Origin: Pardosa pseudoannulata
Lineage: Eukaryota; Arthropoda; Arachnida; Araneae; Lycosidae
Length of the DNA stretch: 64,000 nt
Direction: 5' to 3'
Assembly (NCBI GenBank): GCA_032207245.1
Contig: CM063501.1
Span: forward strand, 60,875,877 to 60,939,876
A model generated the notes under the pieces. That model made no database searches. It was given only the letters and a program-made list of their open reading frames with translations, and was not told the origin of the DNA. Below are positions 1 through 12,397 of the stretch, one piece after another. A program made the translations under genes and the position numbers. How positions within the stretch are numbered: position 1 is the first letter of the stretch; the number at the start of each line of letters is the position of its first letter.

Positions 1-70
<70 letters not shown>
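1..70. repeat. (TA)n microsatellite
   Basis: An almost pure TA dinucleotide tract at the left edge, interrupted once by TG near position 20. It probably extends outside the window. Confidence 0.97.
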
Positions 71-74
<4 letters not shown>

Positions 75-1434
75 CATTATAAGCATCCCATTCTTGTACA
101 AATGCTTCTTTACATAATTTCTTGAAGTGATATGACCAAACTGAGATTAGACGCATAAAAATAAAACTGAATATTAGGTCATCAAAGCCTTGAAATCGTC
201 ATTGATATCGCCTTCCTTACGGAAAGTCAGAACTATTCTGAAAGCGAATACGCTTTTCGAAATGTATATTTAGCTCACATGACTTGCTACTTATGGCAAA
301 CAAGGGCATTGGAGTAGTAGTAGCACACTTGAATTATAAAGATACATTTTCAGCATTCTGTTTCTCTCGATTTCTTTAAAGGTTTAGGAGAGTTTTCAGC
401 TCACATTGTAAGCATATTCCTTAACATTTCTTTGAAAACTGGTACTCGGTAGGAACTGTAATGCTGGTAAATAGGTAAATTTCCAAATTTACCGACAAAA
501 TAATCATGGGTAAACTAAAACTGTGGCCAGTATTTCTCTAATAAAATATTTTAGGGATAAAGTTTGGTGAAAGAGTTAGTAAAAATGGACATTATGCTGT
601 AGGCTTATTTTAAAAATTAATAAAAAATTTTAAAATTAAATTAAAAAATTATTTGGTTTAAAGGCTTTCAAAGCGATTTTTTAAATTTTACATTTCACCC
701 CCATTATAACGGGCTTGAGTAGGACCGAAGATCCTGTTCTCTATAACTGAACTAAGAAGATATAGTAACCTTCGAACTGAAAAGTTTCATTATAGCAGAC
801 TTTCCTTAAGTTCGTTTCAAAATAAAAATTCCTGCTCAACTTAGGATGAAATGTTTCCGTAAATCGTAGTTAAGTCTCTAATTTTATAAAACAATTTATT
901 ATTATTGAATAAATCAACACAATTTTTAAAAAGCAAAAAATACATACAAAGTGAAAAAAAATAGAAATCTTCTTACACGCTAAGTAGCTTTTATTATATA
1001 TATGTTAGAAACTAATTTTTTGTCAAATAGTAGTTAATTATCTTTTTTATTCCGTGAACCTCAATTATATTAATACGAGTAACATATTTTATTTTATATT
1101 ATAATAAAGGTTAATTATTTTTATTTTAAATTTTTATATTCCCTTTTTAATTTTTTTAGAAAATCATATTATATAAGTATATATTTTCTCCATCATACCT
1201 TCATGAATTTCTTCATGAATAATTTATGCATCGGTCAGTTATTTATAAACAACATACTCTTAGTGTTTAAATATGATTCGTAGGTAATATAGGTGACTTA
1301 TGTGTATATATGTACACACATAGGTGTATATATATAAATATGCATACGCCACCGATGTATATATACATATATATGACACTATCCGATTGACTAAAGCTTG
1401 GAAGACACATTCGATTTCGTATATAAAAACTTCT
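71..1434. other. AT-rich intergenic DNA, nothing recognised
   Basis: No reading frame, RNA or repeat with a recognisable identity was seen. Short TA and GTATAT tracts occur near 1300-1375. Confidence 0.6.
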
Positions 1435-1625
1435 TTATTGTAATCCTTCTATCCATGACCATGCCATTTAGAAATCCTTTGTTTACATTTTGCGACGACC
1501 AGAGTAAATGATGTTACCAGGCCAATTTCCCACCTAGAAGTGAGTTTTTGGCGTCGCTACCTAAGCAAATTCCTATTGTCTACTTCCGCGTCAATCCGAG
1601 TTCTTTAATCTGTATAGCTCTGTGT
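1435..1625. other. GC-richer unassigned island
   Basis: About 190 bp with clearly higher GC than the flanks, containing GCGACG, GGCGTCGC and CCGCGTC. It looks like a fragment of an old interspersed element, but no diagnostic ends or protein motif were found. Confidence 0.35.
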
Positions 1626-1727
1626 GTCTTTCTCCTGATATGTTAATGTTAAAGAGTTCCAACTATTTTTAATTATAATTCGCTTAATTCTTAACCCCCA
1701 TTTTTAAACCTGACATATATAAATATG

Positions 1728-1735
<8 letters not shown>

Positions 1736-1775
<40 letters not shown>
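1736..1775. repeat. (GT)n microsatellite
   Basis: About 20 GT units, just upstream of a SINE copy. Confidence 0.95.
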
Positions 1776-1776
<1 letters not shown>

Positions 1777-1792
1777 ATTTATAATATGTGTA

Positions 1793-1950
1793 GGTGAACG
1801 ATGGACGAATGATAGGACACTGCTCTTTGGTATGGAGTTCGCGATTTGAACCCAGCAATCGTAGCAGTTCGAAATTGGCTTTAAGCAGTAGGTCCCGATC
1901 TGATTAGCCTTCGTGTACCAAAACAGTAGACCATAAAGGGACTACTTAAG
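1793..1950 (+). repeat. tRNA-headed SINE copy, decayed
   Basis: Aligns by eye with the better-preserved copies at 7.7 and 62.2 kb: AACGATGG head, B-box-like GATTTGAACCC, then GGCTTTAAGCAGTAGGTCCC, TTAGCC and CAGTAGACCATA. The CCAAACC tail is lost. Confidence 0.8.
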
Positions 1951-2435
1951 AATTGGGTTCCCCTTGGCAAATTTGGAAAAAATATTGGCGATATTTACTA
2001 AAACACAAAGGCAATCCATCCAAACATTGCATTTCTGGCTTTTTCTAGCGACTTTAATTAATACACAGTGCGCCATCGTAATAGAATTATATACTCTTAC
2101 TTAATTAAAGAAAATGACTTGAAAACCAGACATTTATATTTATGGGCAATTAATCCCTTAACAGTTTACAAACGCAACAGCTCCAATTATTAAAAATCAG
2201 CCATAGTGAACCATTGGTGGTTTGTTATATCAAAATTTTTAAGCATTGCGCACTCTTAATATATAAGAAAAGAGTGACACAAATAGAGTGGGATGCAAAT
2301 ATCATATAAATTATAATATAGATACAGATTGTTAGGACACGGCGAGATTAGGAGAAAATGTTAGACGACCATACTTAAACTATTATCGCCAAGTTGGCAG
2401 GGGAGCCCAGTTCTTTAGTCAAACCGACCGTAAAG

Positions 2436-2436
<1 letters not shown>
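1951..2436. other. Intergenic DNA, nothing recognised
   Basis: No gene or repeat identity was seen in this stretch between a SINE and a long TA tract. Confidence 0.5.
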
Positions 2437-3124
<688 letters not shown>

Positions 3125-3760
3125 CAAGGCCTTAGGCAAGGAGGGAATTTATGGAGACCGGTCCCCCTCCGAAATTTTAAAAAGACCGTTTCGTTGAAAG
3201 AAAATGGACCATGTGTGTAGTTGTGTTATCTGCTTAACTGTACATAGACAACAGTGTGGTTAGTGAAGTTGAATTAGACAGAAGAGATAAATTGTATTCG
3301 ACAAGTAAGAGCAGATGAACAGTACCTTTAGCAACGCATCATATTATTGATGCACAATCGGAAGAAATTCGGAAATTTTTTTGCAAACTTTCAAGGCGAA
3401 CGTATTTTATAATATACAGATAAAAAATTCGGACAAGTTAATTTTCTTCCAAAGTTATTCTTTTTATTAGTTATACTTCTGTTTTAAAAATTAGAACTGA
3501 ATCCCATATATAGTTTTCAATGTTAATTTTACTTACTATTAAATTTACTGTGTAGTTACTTCAGTACTCATTCTAGGCTTTAAATTTGTTCAGTATATCA
3601 TTTTTTAAGAATTTTGATATTTTAAAACTCCACTGTATTATGATACTCATTGCAGTATACATACATAAGAAAACTTGCAGTTTTACTGTAGTATCATTCA
3701 CAAAAAACAATGTCTTTCCCCTTTGTCCCCCTCCGATTATAATTTCTGGCTACGGTGTTG
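3125..3760. mobile_element. TIR element copy A (long form)
   Basis: The left end reads AAGGCCTTAGGCAAGGAGGG. The right end, reverse-complemented, reads ACCGTAGCCAG then AAATTATAATCGGAGGGGG, so the ends form imperfect inverted repeats. The same ends and internal GTGTTATCTGC, AGTATCATTCACAAA and ATGTCTTTC segments recur in the shorter copy at 10667-10951. About 635 bp, with an extra central segment. Non-autonomous DNA transposon; superfamily not determined. Confidence 0.65.
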
Positions 3761-4040
3761 TTTATAATATAAATATATGTGTTGAAAATACGTATAAATA
3801 AACTCTATTCCAAAAATAGGGTATCTGTACATCTACCCGATGCTTAACGGTTGTCAATATTAGAACAAACACTCAATAAATCTCACTGGGATTATTGAAA
3901 CAACATTTTTAATTCAACTCAAAATTACATTACTCACTTTTTTTAGAACATACCACGTCAATTACATTTATGCTCTTAACTCACTTCATTTCACCAAGTG
4001 AGATAAAATATAAATTCAGGAACAATATCCACCAGCACAA
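3761..4040. other. Intergenic DNA, nothing recognised
   Basis: AT-rich with no identifiable element. An AATAAA occurs near 3875 but has no assignable gene. Confidence 0.4.
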
Positions 4041-4255
4041 GTTTTTAAAGGTGAATGACGTCACACATCCCACTCGAAAGCCGTAACAATATGTGTGTGT
4101 GTGGAAAAGAAAGTGTCCTCAGAGCGCACCGGTTGATGTCGCTCCTCACTCTCCTACCGAATATTCTAGTGCACATACCAAAGAAAAGATACGAGAGAGA
4201 CTAGGACAAGAGAGGCAGGCACTGACGTCACTCTCCTCAACCTTTTTCTGTCCTT
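4041..4255. promoter_or_regulatory. GC-richer block with two CRE palindromes
   Basis: Contains two perfect TGACGTCA sites, at 4056-4063 and 4223-4230, inside a block richer in GC than its flanks. TGACGTCA is the binding site of CREB/ATF bZIP factors. The block lies about 9.4 kb upstream of the rme-8 start, so it may belong to an unseen neighbour, a retroelement terminal repeat, or a distal enhancer. Function is inferred only from the motifs. Confidence 0.35.
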
Positions 4256-5481
4256 ATAGTTTAAATGTTATTTTAGTTACTGTTATGTCCATGTCCCCAA
4301 GGATAATACTCTAAAAAATGCTTAAAGCTTTATAATTTTAAATAGTTTTATCAGTTTAAATCCATAACAATTATGTAGGGTATTTATATACGTTTCTTTC
4401 ACGAAACAATTAGTTGTCCTTAAACATACAATCAAGTAGTCTCGGAAAGCATTAGTCAAAAAAATTTATATATATATATGGATAATAGATATTATTTAAA
4501 ATTCACCTGGATTTTTTCCTAATAAAAACAAGATAATACTGACATTATTAGGATTTTTAAAATTCAGAATCAAATAAATACAAATCAAACAGTCAAGTAA
4601 GGCAGTAATTTACGAAGATGCGTGCAAATAGTAATTACTTCATTTTTCCGACGCTAAAGAAATATTAGTGGCTCATTAACGTATATGAATTAAAGATTCT
4701 AAGTACATTAAACCTAATTTATGAAACGTATATTGATTTCATACTCATCTGAGTAAGTTTTAAAGGAAATTTAAGAATGAACAAATTGCCTCTTTGTCGT
4801 CAACTTTATCAATAGGGGTGAAACAATGACCAGATTATCTTATGAAGGCATTCGAACGAATACAAGATATTGATATTCTAGACGAGTAATAACTCGACGT
4901 AAGAGGGCAAAGTTTCAGTGTTCGATGTGTGTAAAGTATGAGTAATGTCGCTCATAAATACATATCAGCTCTCTTCTTAGTCTTTCCTCTAGGGTTTGTA
5001 TTTTCATTTCTTTTTCAGTAATGATTTCTTCATATTCAGGATCTTGTCAAGACCAGGATGCATTAAAGCTTCGCTGAAATATCAAACTACTCGTGAGGGC
5101 TTGTTAAATTTCTTGTTTATACTTCAATTTTCTTCGAAATTTTAACAAGCAATAACTACTTGTATACAAGAAAATTATTGTACAAAGATAACATGCTTAG
5201 AAACTTTAATTAAAAATTAATACAGCAACAAAAGACGAAAATAAAAAAAGATTAGCTATAACTCTAATCGCCTATATTTTGTTTCCTACATATATTTTAA
5301 TTATATCTTTTTCTTTGAACAGTTCTTAGTTTCATAGTTGTGACATCTGCAAACATCGACCTCTCTGGTAGGTCTAAATAGGACTTTCAGGATCTTTTTT
5401 CGCCCGAGTTTAACATTTTTTCCTTCTTTTAAGTTAAGATCCAGATCTCTGACCCATAAATAGCCATTGATCTTATTTCAG
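4256..5481. other. Intergenic DNA, nothing recognised
   Basis: No reading frame or repeat with recognisable identity was seen. Confidence 0.45.
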
Positions 5482-5642
5482 CCTGACGATGGCCAAATGG
5501 CAGGGATTTCACTGCTCTTTGGTACAGGAGTTTGAATACCGCTGTTGGCATGGATGTTCATAGTCATTCAAAGTCAGCTTTAAGCAGTAGGACCCGGTTT
5601 CATCAGCATTAGTGTAACAAAAAAGTAGACCGTAGCGCTACA
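5482..5642 (+). repeat. tRNA-headed SINE copy, decayed
   Basis: GACGATGGCCAAATGGCAGGG head, degenerate B box GAGTTTGAATACC, CATGGATGTTCATAG, GCTTTAAGCAGTAGGACCCGG and AGTAGACCGTAGCGCTAC, collinear with the young copies. Confidence 0.85.
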
Positions 5643-5901
5643 ATACAAAAAAAAATCATCTCCAATTTTATATATTCCAAATTAATCGTATTAATTTAAT
5701 AGTACCCCTGTTCTCGCATTATACTTAACCGACTTGGAACTTGTTCATTTTATTAAAAGAAAGGCAATTCTATTATACCAAAAGCTTGTGCTTTTACCTA
5801 TCAACTATTTCTGGAAGAACTGTAATAATGAGATCCCTTGAAATCTTAAGACTCAAATAGGCTTTATCCAAGCTCCGTAGAGGAAATTCGATGCTTTAAA
5901 T

Positions 5902-6850
5902 TTGAGTAGAGACTATTTAACCTTATTTCTTCCCCCTTGCACTATAACTTATCTGGATTTTAATATTAATTTTGATCTTATACAAAAAATTGTTAAAAAC
6001 GAAATGATTAATTCACAATTAAGATCTTTCGCAATGGAGACTACTGAGGTTCGATATCCTGAAAATGAGTGGTTGCATATCTTCACTGATGGTTCTATGT
6101 TGGAAAGAACACACGGTGCTGGAGAAGGTATCCATTGTGAGCTTTTTAGTTTTTACCTACCAATGGGTCATCTTACCACTGCCTTCGATGGTGAAATTGA
6201 AGTTATTGCAGTGGCAATTCAATAACTATCGGTTCGTAGTCACTCTTTTACAAGAGCAGACCTCTTGTCATATTCAAAGAGTGAGCTTCATTCTTTTTTG
6301 AATAATCAAAATAGTTCCCAAAGAATTTTAGAATGTAGGCCTTTGCTTAAGACATTGGAACACAAAATTTCTTTCTCCTAGATTCCTGCCTATTGAGGAA
6401 TTGGGCATTGAAAAGATTGACACACCGGCTAAAAAGGAAGCCTTGATAGATCAATGTATGAACCGTCCTCTTTCACTTCATACAACTAAATTGTTTGTTA
6501 ATCTGACTCTTAAGAAAACTCTAAAACACGATATCGTTCAACGTGCAACGAATATGAGATGGAGGATTTGGGGAAAAGAGAGAGCTGTTCCTAGTTTTCC
6601 GAGAAAGAATACAGTGGCCCTTTTTAGGGTCTCACTAGACATAACTGTTTGCAAAATCCTCTCTACAGAACTGAAGTGGTGGATTCACCGGACTGTGTTT
6701 TGTGGGACTCTAGTCATCCAATGACTTTTGAAATTTTATGTAATTGTGTTGTCCTTTCTAAGTATGAGGGCATTGTCAAAAGTACTGGAGAGCCTGTGAA
6801 GGGTTTAGGAGCTAACTGTTCGGCATTTGTAAAATAAATAAATAAATAGT
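5902..6850 (+). pseudogene. Non-LTR retrotransposon relic: RNase H domain and 3' end
   Basis: The first segment (5902-6225) encodes E-N-E-W-L-H-I-F-T-D-G-S, then G-A-G and F-D-G-E-I-E-V-I, which are the first catalytic Asp (TDGS) and Glu (DGE) blocks of ribonuclease H. After a frameshift the frame continues as S-K-S-E-L-H-S-F-L-N-N-Q (about 6270-6320). It then reaches a damaged IPA...GIG region with stops, a segment I-D-T-P-A-K-K-E-A-L-I-D-Q (6412-6450), and a C-terminal segment L-Y-R-T-E-V-V-D-S-P-D-C-V-L (about 6655-6700). It ends in (AATA)n at 6834-6848. Reverse transcriptase and endonuclease are absent. The pattern matches jockey/I-type elements common in spiders (from memory). Dead copy. 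Confidence 0.8.
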
Positions 6851-7134
6851 AATGAATGTTTTGATATAGGAGAAGTGTTTCGATGATTAGATAAAGCATA
6901 AAATATTTGAATATTTCATATAATATTTTGTATTGATGCTCAAATAATAAGCATAATACCTAAGCCTTATGTAGAATGCTTGCAATTCGTATTTGCCTGC
7001 AACATAAATTCGATTGATACAGTAGATTCGGAAAGCAGTACAAATAACAGGGGCCCAGGGTTGGGCAGACAACGGTTCTTCAGCTGTATGCGGCTTTTTG
7101 CATAGATGTTTGCGACTCTCCAGACTTTGCCCCT

Positions 7135-7184
<50 letters not shown>

Positions 7185-7717
7185 CTCTGGTACTCTCCTT
7201 ATCTTGTTTCACTGGCAATTTGATTCTTCACTCTCAAAAGTCTGCCTACCCTTGTGCCAGCTTAAAGGCATCATAAGAAAAAAAATCATTTGAGAGATAT
7301 GAAATCAATGAGAACCAAAACTTTTTTTCTATTTTTAAAAATTTAAAGTAGGAAGATTCTAGATCTTTATTATCAGTAAACTTAGAGATATTGATTTCAT
7401 AGGGAAAAAATTCAAATAGCACAATTAATTTTTAAATTTCCGATTTTGGGACAAAAATTATTAGTTTTTCTCATTTTCTCATTTTGCAAACCATCTATTT
7501 AATTTTACATTAGTTTCGAAACTAAATCAAACTAAATCAAACAAATCTACAATATTTGTTCCGACATCACCAGAGCCAAAGGTTGCATTTGTCACAGGCG
7601 CGTCAGTCATTGGAGCGACATATTGTCTTAAAACGATAATTTAGATTATTAAAAATAATTAGGCTTAAAAATTAATTATCTTTTTTATTAATTCTTGGGG
7701 CTATAGATAAACTTTCT
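6851..7717. other. Intergenic DNA with one TA tract
   Basis: Contains a pure (TA)n tract at 7138-7181. Nothing else was recognised. Confidence 0.5.
7138..7181. repeat. (TA)n microsatellite
   Basis: About 22 uninterrupted TA units. Confidence 0.97.
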
Positions 7718-7728
7718 CAAATCAATGG

Positions 7729-7918
7729 TTTGGGTTTGGTTCGGTTTGGTTTGGAGTGCTACGGTCTACTTTTTGCAACACGAGGGCTAATGAGACCGGG
7801 ACATACAGCTTAAAGCCGATTCCGAACGGCTACGAACATCCAAGCCACTGTGGGATTCGAACCCACGAACTCCGGTACCGAAGGCCAGCACCCTAACCAA
7901 TCGGCCATCGTTCGGCCG
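7729..7918 (-). mobile_element. tRNA-headed SINE, well preserved, with target-site duplication
   Basis: On the minus strand it reads GGCCGAACGATGGCCGATTG, an A-box-like GGTTAGGGTGCTGG, the B box GGTTCGAATCCC, then GGAATCGGCTTTAAGC, AGTAGACCGTAGC and a tail of CCAAAC-type repeats. It is flanked by an 11-bp direct repeat CAAATCAATGG (7718-7728 and 7919-7929). The RNA polymerase III promoter boxes fit a tRNA-derived SINE. The intact duplication and close match to the copy at 62162-62343 suggest recent activity. Confidence 0.9.
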
Positions 7919-7929
7919 CAAATCAATGG

Positions 7930-10563
7930 AAACTCTTAGAAACTTGCCAGTTTCAAATAAAAGTTTCGCAAAAATACAATAATTCTCTACTGCTGGAACC
8001 ACCTTGTGTCCCTAACGTTCTCTCATGCATTATACTGCTTCCAGATAATGTTATGATTAATGTTCACATTTCTTTTGAAAATGATCTTTTGAGTATTTAT
8101 CAAAAAGAGCAATTTTAATCAAGTGAAAGGGTACTTGTTATTAAGTCAAAGGGTAATTTCTGTACTTGATATTGGAATTATTTGTCAGTTAAATGTATAT
8201 TATATGTAAAAATGAGTTTCGCTAAATCTCTATGAAAAAATACAGGGTGCAATGTAAATGTATTCGGAGAAGGGCAGCACACATCAACACTTGAAAAAAG
8301 AAAAGTGCTCGGAGTCGTTTAAAAAAAGTAAAACATGAACTATAGTTACGATTTTTCTAACTTCAAATCCACAACAATTTTCGCCGATTGATAAACCACA
8401 GGTTGTTTAACTTTTATTTGATCAACATCGCTATTTGCCTCAAAACGTTTCAGTTGACTTAAAAATTTTAACTTTTTTGTGATTAGAAATCATTTTACGT
8501 TATCGACAATACTTTTAAGTAGTTATAAGGGAGATTAGCATAAGTAATTTATCAAATTTAGCAAAAGGGTATCAGAAGGTTTAGAATTATTTAACCCCTC
8601 TTAAAACAGACTCAAACAAATCAAGGATCCCAAATGGTCCTCTTACTCCTTTAAATCCATTTCGGTCTGCGTTTCCGGTTTTGTCTTATTAGCCAACTTT
8701 GAAAAATGGAATAGCAGGCGTGCAAAATTACAAAAAAACTTACTGCTTTCCCAATTAATTTTCTCCTCTTATGAAGTATTAAAACTCTATCTCTGCTATT
8801 GCTGTTTTTCTTGCTGTGACCCCTTGTTAAAAGAATTTTTACGATGGCGATCGATGGGCGATTAAAGGGTAGTGACAAATTGTAGCTGAAAGAAGAATGG
8901 TATAGGTTTGAAAAATGGGGGGGGGCGGTAAAAAGTATATTTTACCAACAATACAGACCTATATAGGAAATATGTAATAAACATACAGAAACTGGACATT
9001 GCAGGTGACGAAAATGGCAGTGAAGGATGATATATGGACACAATATTGTCTGAAGTGCATGGTGTTTAGTCATAATTGCTCATAAAGAGTCATTTACCAA
9101 AAATAAACAATTTTGGCTTGATTTGATCTTTTTCTCGTTGAAGAAAGTATTGAACATCTGCTCCGCACAAGTCTCGTAACCTAAAGCTCTATTATTCCTG
9201 AAATTGTTTTCAAGACTCGTTTAGGTATTTTAACTGAGTCAATAAATAAGAGTAACTTCTTAAATAGGAAAGGCACAAGTCAAAAGTCTTAAACATAGAG
9301 AATTCAGAGAAATCATCCTCCGTCCGGAGTCGAACAATCGTTAAAATTTGTTAAAAACTCCTTGAATTTTTCTTAAAAATTTTCTTTGTAAATGTGACTT
9401 AATTTGTTTAACGTAAGGCTTCCGTTGTAGGCTTTATTTCTTTCATTTGATCCAACGTATGATCTAAACTCCAGAAGTTTTTAAAGACAGTGGAAATAAT
9501 GTATTTTCATGCAGAAAAAACTAATACGCTGGCAACAGATGAGCAGTGCATTTACAAAAACAGAAGCCAGAAATAAAGTAAGACTTACGGTCCCAGAAAG
9601 GACTATCTATGGGAAAGTGGTCCAGGGACCTGAACCCTCCCCGAAATATTTTCAATACATGCATTCCAAGATTATTTTAAACTTATTAAAATGTAAGTTC
9701 ATGACTAGTTTTCCTCTGCAAGTGCTGTAAAAATCGTTTTCAACCCTGAAAACAGTAAAATCATTTCTTCGCGTTAGAATTGTTGAAAATTTTAGCATTA
9801 CTTTAGGTGTAAATAGGCAAGACTATAAATGCAGATGATAGTTTGAACAAGCTGGTCTTAAAAGCTAGAAGAATTAATTTAGTATTTTATAACGGTAGTT
9901 TATAAAAGAAGAAAAGGAGAGAAAAAGAGGGCGGGAGGTCATCGGGTCGTGGGTCCAAATCCCACAACATACGTTTTATATTCCCTCTAATTATTAAATT
10001 TCAGAACGTTAGTGTACATATAACTTAATCTTTTTTAATTATTTGTTGAATTTAACACTTTTTCTGTAAAACATCCAGTAGAGATTGTTCATACTAGTGA
10101 ACATCGAATTAAGTACAAATAAATTTCTACATAACTGAAAATTTTATCAATACAAATATCTATAAGGCAATTTGTCGAAACGTCACGAACTACTATAATG
10201 CCCTTTCCATTCATTTTCATGTTTACAACAGCCAATAGACAAACAATAAACTGCTCTTCCGTTTGAAACTAAAGCCAGAATTGTCAAAATTTGAGAATTT
10301 ACTCTACTGCGTGAAATCACCTTATTGCAGAATACAGCTTCAGCTTAAGCTAGAGACTACAGAATGCAGATTTTAATAAAATGGAAGCAGACGGATTCAG
10401 AGGTAGTACTTCATTAAAGTAATCATATATAATGCATTCACTTTTTTCAAATAACGAAAGGAACTTTTTTCCAAATTAATCAAATGTATTATTATCTGTG
10501 TAACTAAGGATAAATCTATTTATTTTTTGAATACTTTTTGTATACTGTTATAATTATATGTTA
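7930..10563. other. Intergenic DNA, mostly unrecognised
   Basis: No gene was seen. Short frames at 8651-8878 and 9509-9730 lack known motifs. A stretch at 9930-9970 resembles the T-arm of a tRNA (GTGGGTCCAAATCCCAC) but has no 5' half. Confidence 0.5.
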
Positions 10564-10951
<388 letters not shown>

Positions 10952-11762
10952 ATATATATATATATATATATATTGGTTCTTTAATTCGATCATATGTTAG
11001 TTTTGAGATAATCGTAATCGTAACTGATCTATATGATTTTTACGTGACTGGCCTGAACTGTTGTATACAAGGATCCACCTCCTAGTTTTGGTTTTTACCG
11101 GTGGATGTATAAGTTATGTCACTTTAGTTCCATTTCTGTGAATAATTTTTTTTTATAATTTTGCAGAAAATCAAATTGCATCTATATGTAACAAACATGG
11201 ATTTTAATAAAATTTATTTTTGAAGTTGCTGCTGTCTTTTTCGGAAATGTGCAAAACAAATCTATCAATGAAAACAAATAATTTTAGAAGACAAGACCAT
11301 AGATATTTCAAAGTGATAATTTATATTAAAGTGTTATAAGTTATTGCTTTACAAATAAGGATCAGGTATTAAATATTCTATCAATTTTGTTTTTATTGAA
11401 TACTTTAGATTTTTAAAAATGTGTTTATATTATGGTGTTTTGTACCTTGTGTTTATTAAGCTGTGTGTTAATTAGTATTTATGGTGTGCGATTTAAAAAT
11501 AATTTTTTTTATCTCTTCCGGTATCTTATTGACTGTTTCAAGCCTTCTATTTTAATCTTTCTTCGCGCTTCTGTATTATTGATTAACTTTCAAATTGTAT
11601 TATTTTGATGGATGTGAGTTGCATAAGATTTTTTAAAAGTCAATTTAAATTTTTTATTAGATGTTATCGTATCAGCTTTAAAATTCTTATTGCTTTTGTA
11701 GCATCATCCACAATATTTTAATTAAACTTTTAATTTCATTGTAATGTTTTAAAAGTTATTTT
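10952..11762. other. Probable promoter / first non-coding exon region of rme-8 (not resolved)
   Basis: Starts with (TA)n to about 10972. From about 11300 the plus strand becomes markedly T-rich, as it is across all rme-8 introns, so transcription probably starts near here. One donor-like site is CAG|GTATTA (GT at 11365-11366). I cannot place the start site or first exon from sequence alone. Confidence 0.35.
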
Positions 11763-12081
11763 ATCAATATTTTATTATTTCATTCTCAAATTAAGATCTA
11801 GGAACTTTTGAAGTAGCAGAATTCATATCTTTGTAATTAAGGTTGTAGTTTAATTGTATTTTGCACATTAATTTAAATCATGTTGCAGGTAAACATTTTG
11901 TTTTATTGTGCTATTTTTTTTTTTTTTTTTACCTGAACATCCTTTTTATTAATTTTGTATTTGAATGTATAGAGTTTTAATGTTTTTCAGCAAAAACTAA
12001 TCTAAAAAAAAGAATAAAAGAAGGAAAATTTGTTTTCTTAAGTTAATATATAAAGTTCTAAAAATTTAATTCCCATAAAAT
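11763..12081 (+). repeat. 319-bp tandem duplication, copy 1
   Basis: Begins ATCAATATTTTATTATTTC and repeats at +319 bp with few differences (shared AAGATCTAGGAA, TTTGAAGTAGCAGAATTCAT and GTTGCAGGTAAACATTTTG). Contains a donor-like CAG|GTAAAC (GT at 11889) and an acceptor-like TTTTTCAG (ending 11990), with a run of about 18 T between them. Confidence 0.9.
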
Positions 12082-12397
12082 ATCAGTATTTTATTATTTC
12101 ATTCTCAAATTAAGATCTAGGAAATTTTGAAGTAGCAGAATTCATGTCTTTGTAATTAAGGTTGTAGTTTAATTGTATTTTTCACATTAATTTAAATCTT
12201 GTTGCAGGTAAACATTTTGTTTTATTGTGCTATTTTTTTTACCTGAACATTCTTTTTTTTAAATTTTGTATTTGAATGTATACTACAGTTCTAATGTTTT
12301 TCAGCGAAAAGTAATTTTAAAAAAAGAATAAAAGAAGGAAAATTTGTTTTCTTAAGTCACTATATAAAATTCTAAAAATTTAATTCCCATAAAATAA
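12082..12397 (+). repeat. 319-bp tandem duplication, copy 2
   Basis: Second unit, ending near TAATTCCCATAAAATA. It keeps the same donor-like (GT at 12208) and acceptor-like (AG ending 12304) sites, with a shorter T-run. It lies about 1 kb upstream of the rme-8 start codon. Confidence 0.9.

Noticed and set aside
4093..4314. 73-codon open frame over the CRE block
   Set aside because: No recognisable motif, no splice support, and the frame simply follows a GC-richer island.
7787..8002. Minus-strand frame covering the 7.7-kb SINE
   Set aside because: The reading frame is a by-product of the SINE; a similar frame appears in the 62-kb copy.
8651..8878. 75-codon minus-strand frame with basic and hydrophobic segments
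   Set aside because: No family recognised, no conserved motif, and length is within chance for this window.
9925..9975. tRNA-like T-arm GTGGGTCCAAATCCCAC
   Set aside because: There is no D-arm, anticodon arm or acceptor partner upstream. At best it is a fragment of a tRNA-derived repeat, so no tRNA gene was called.
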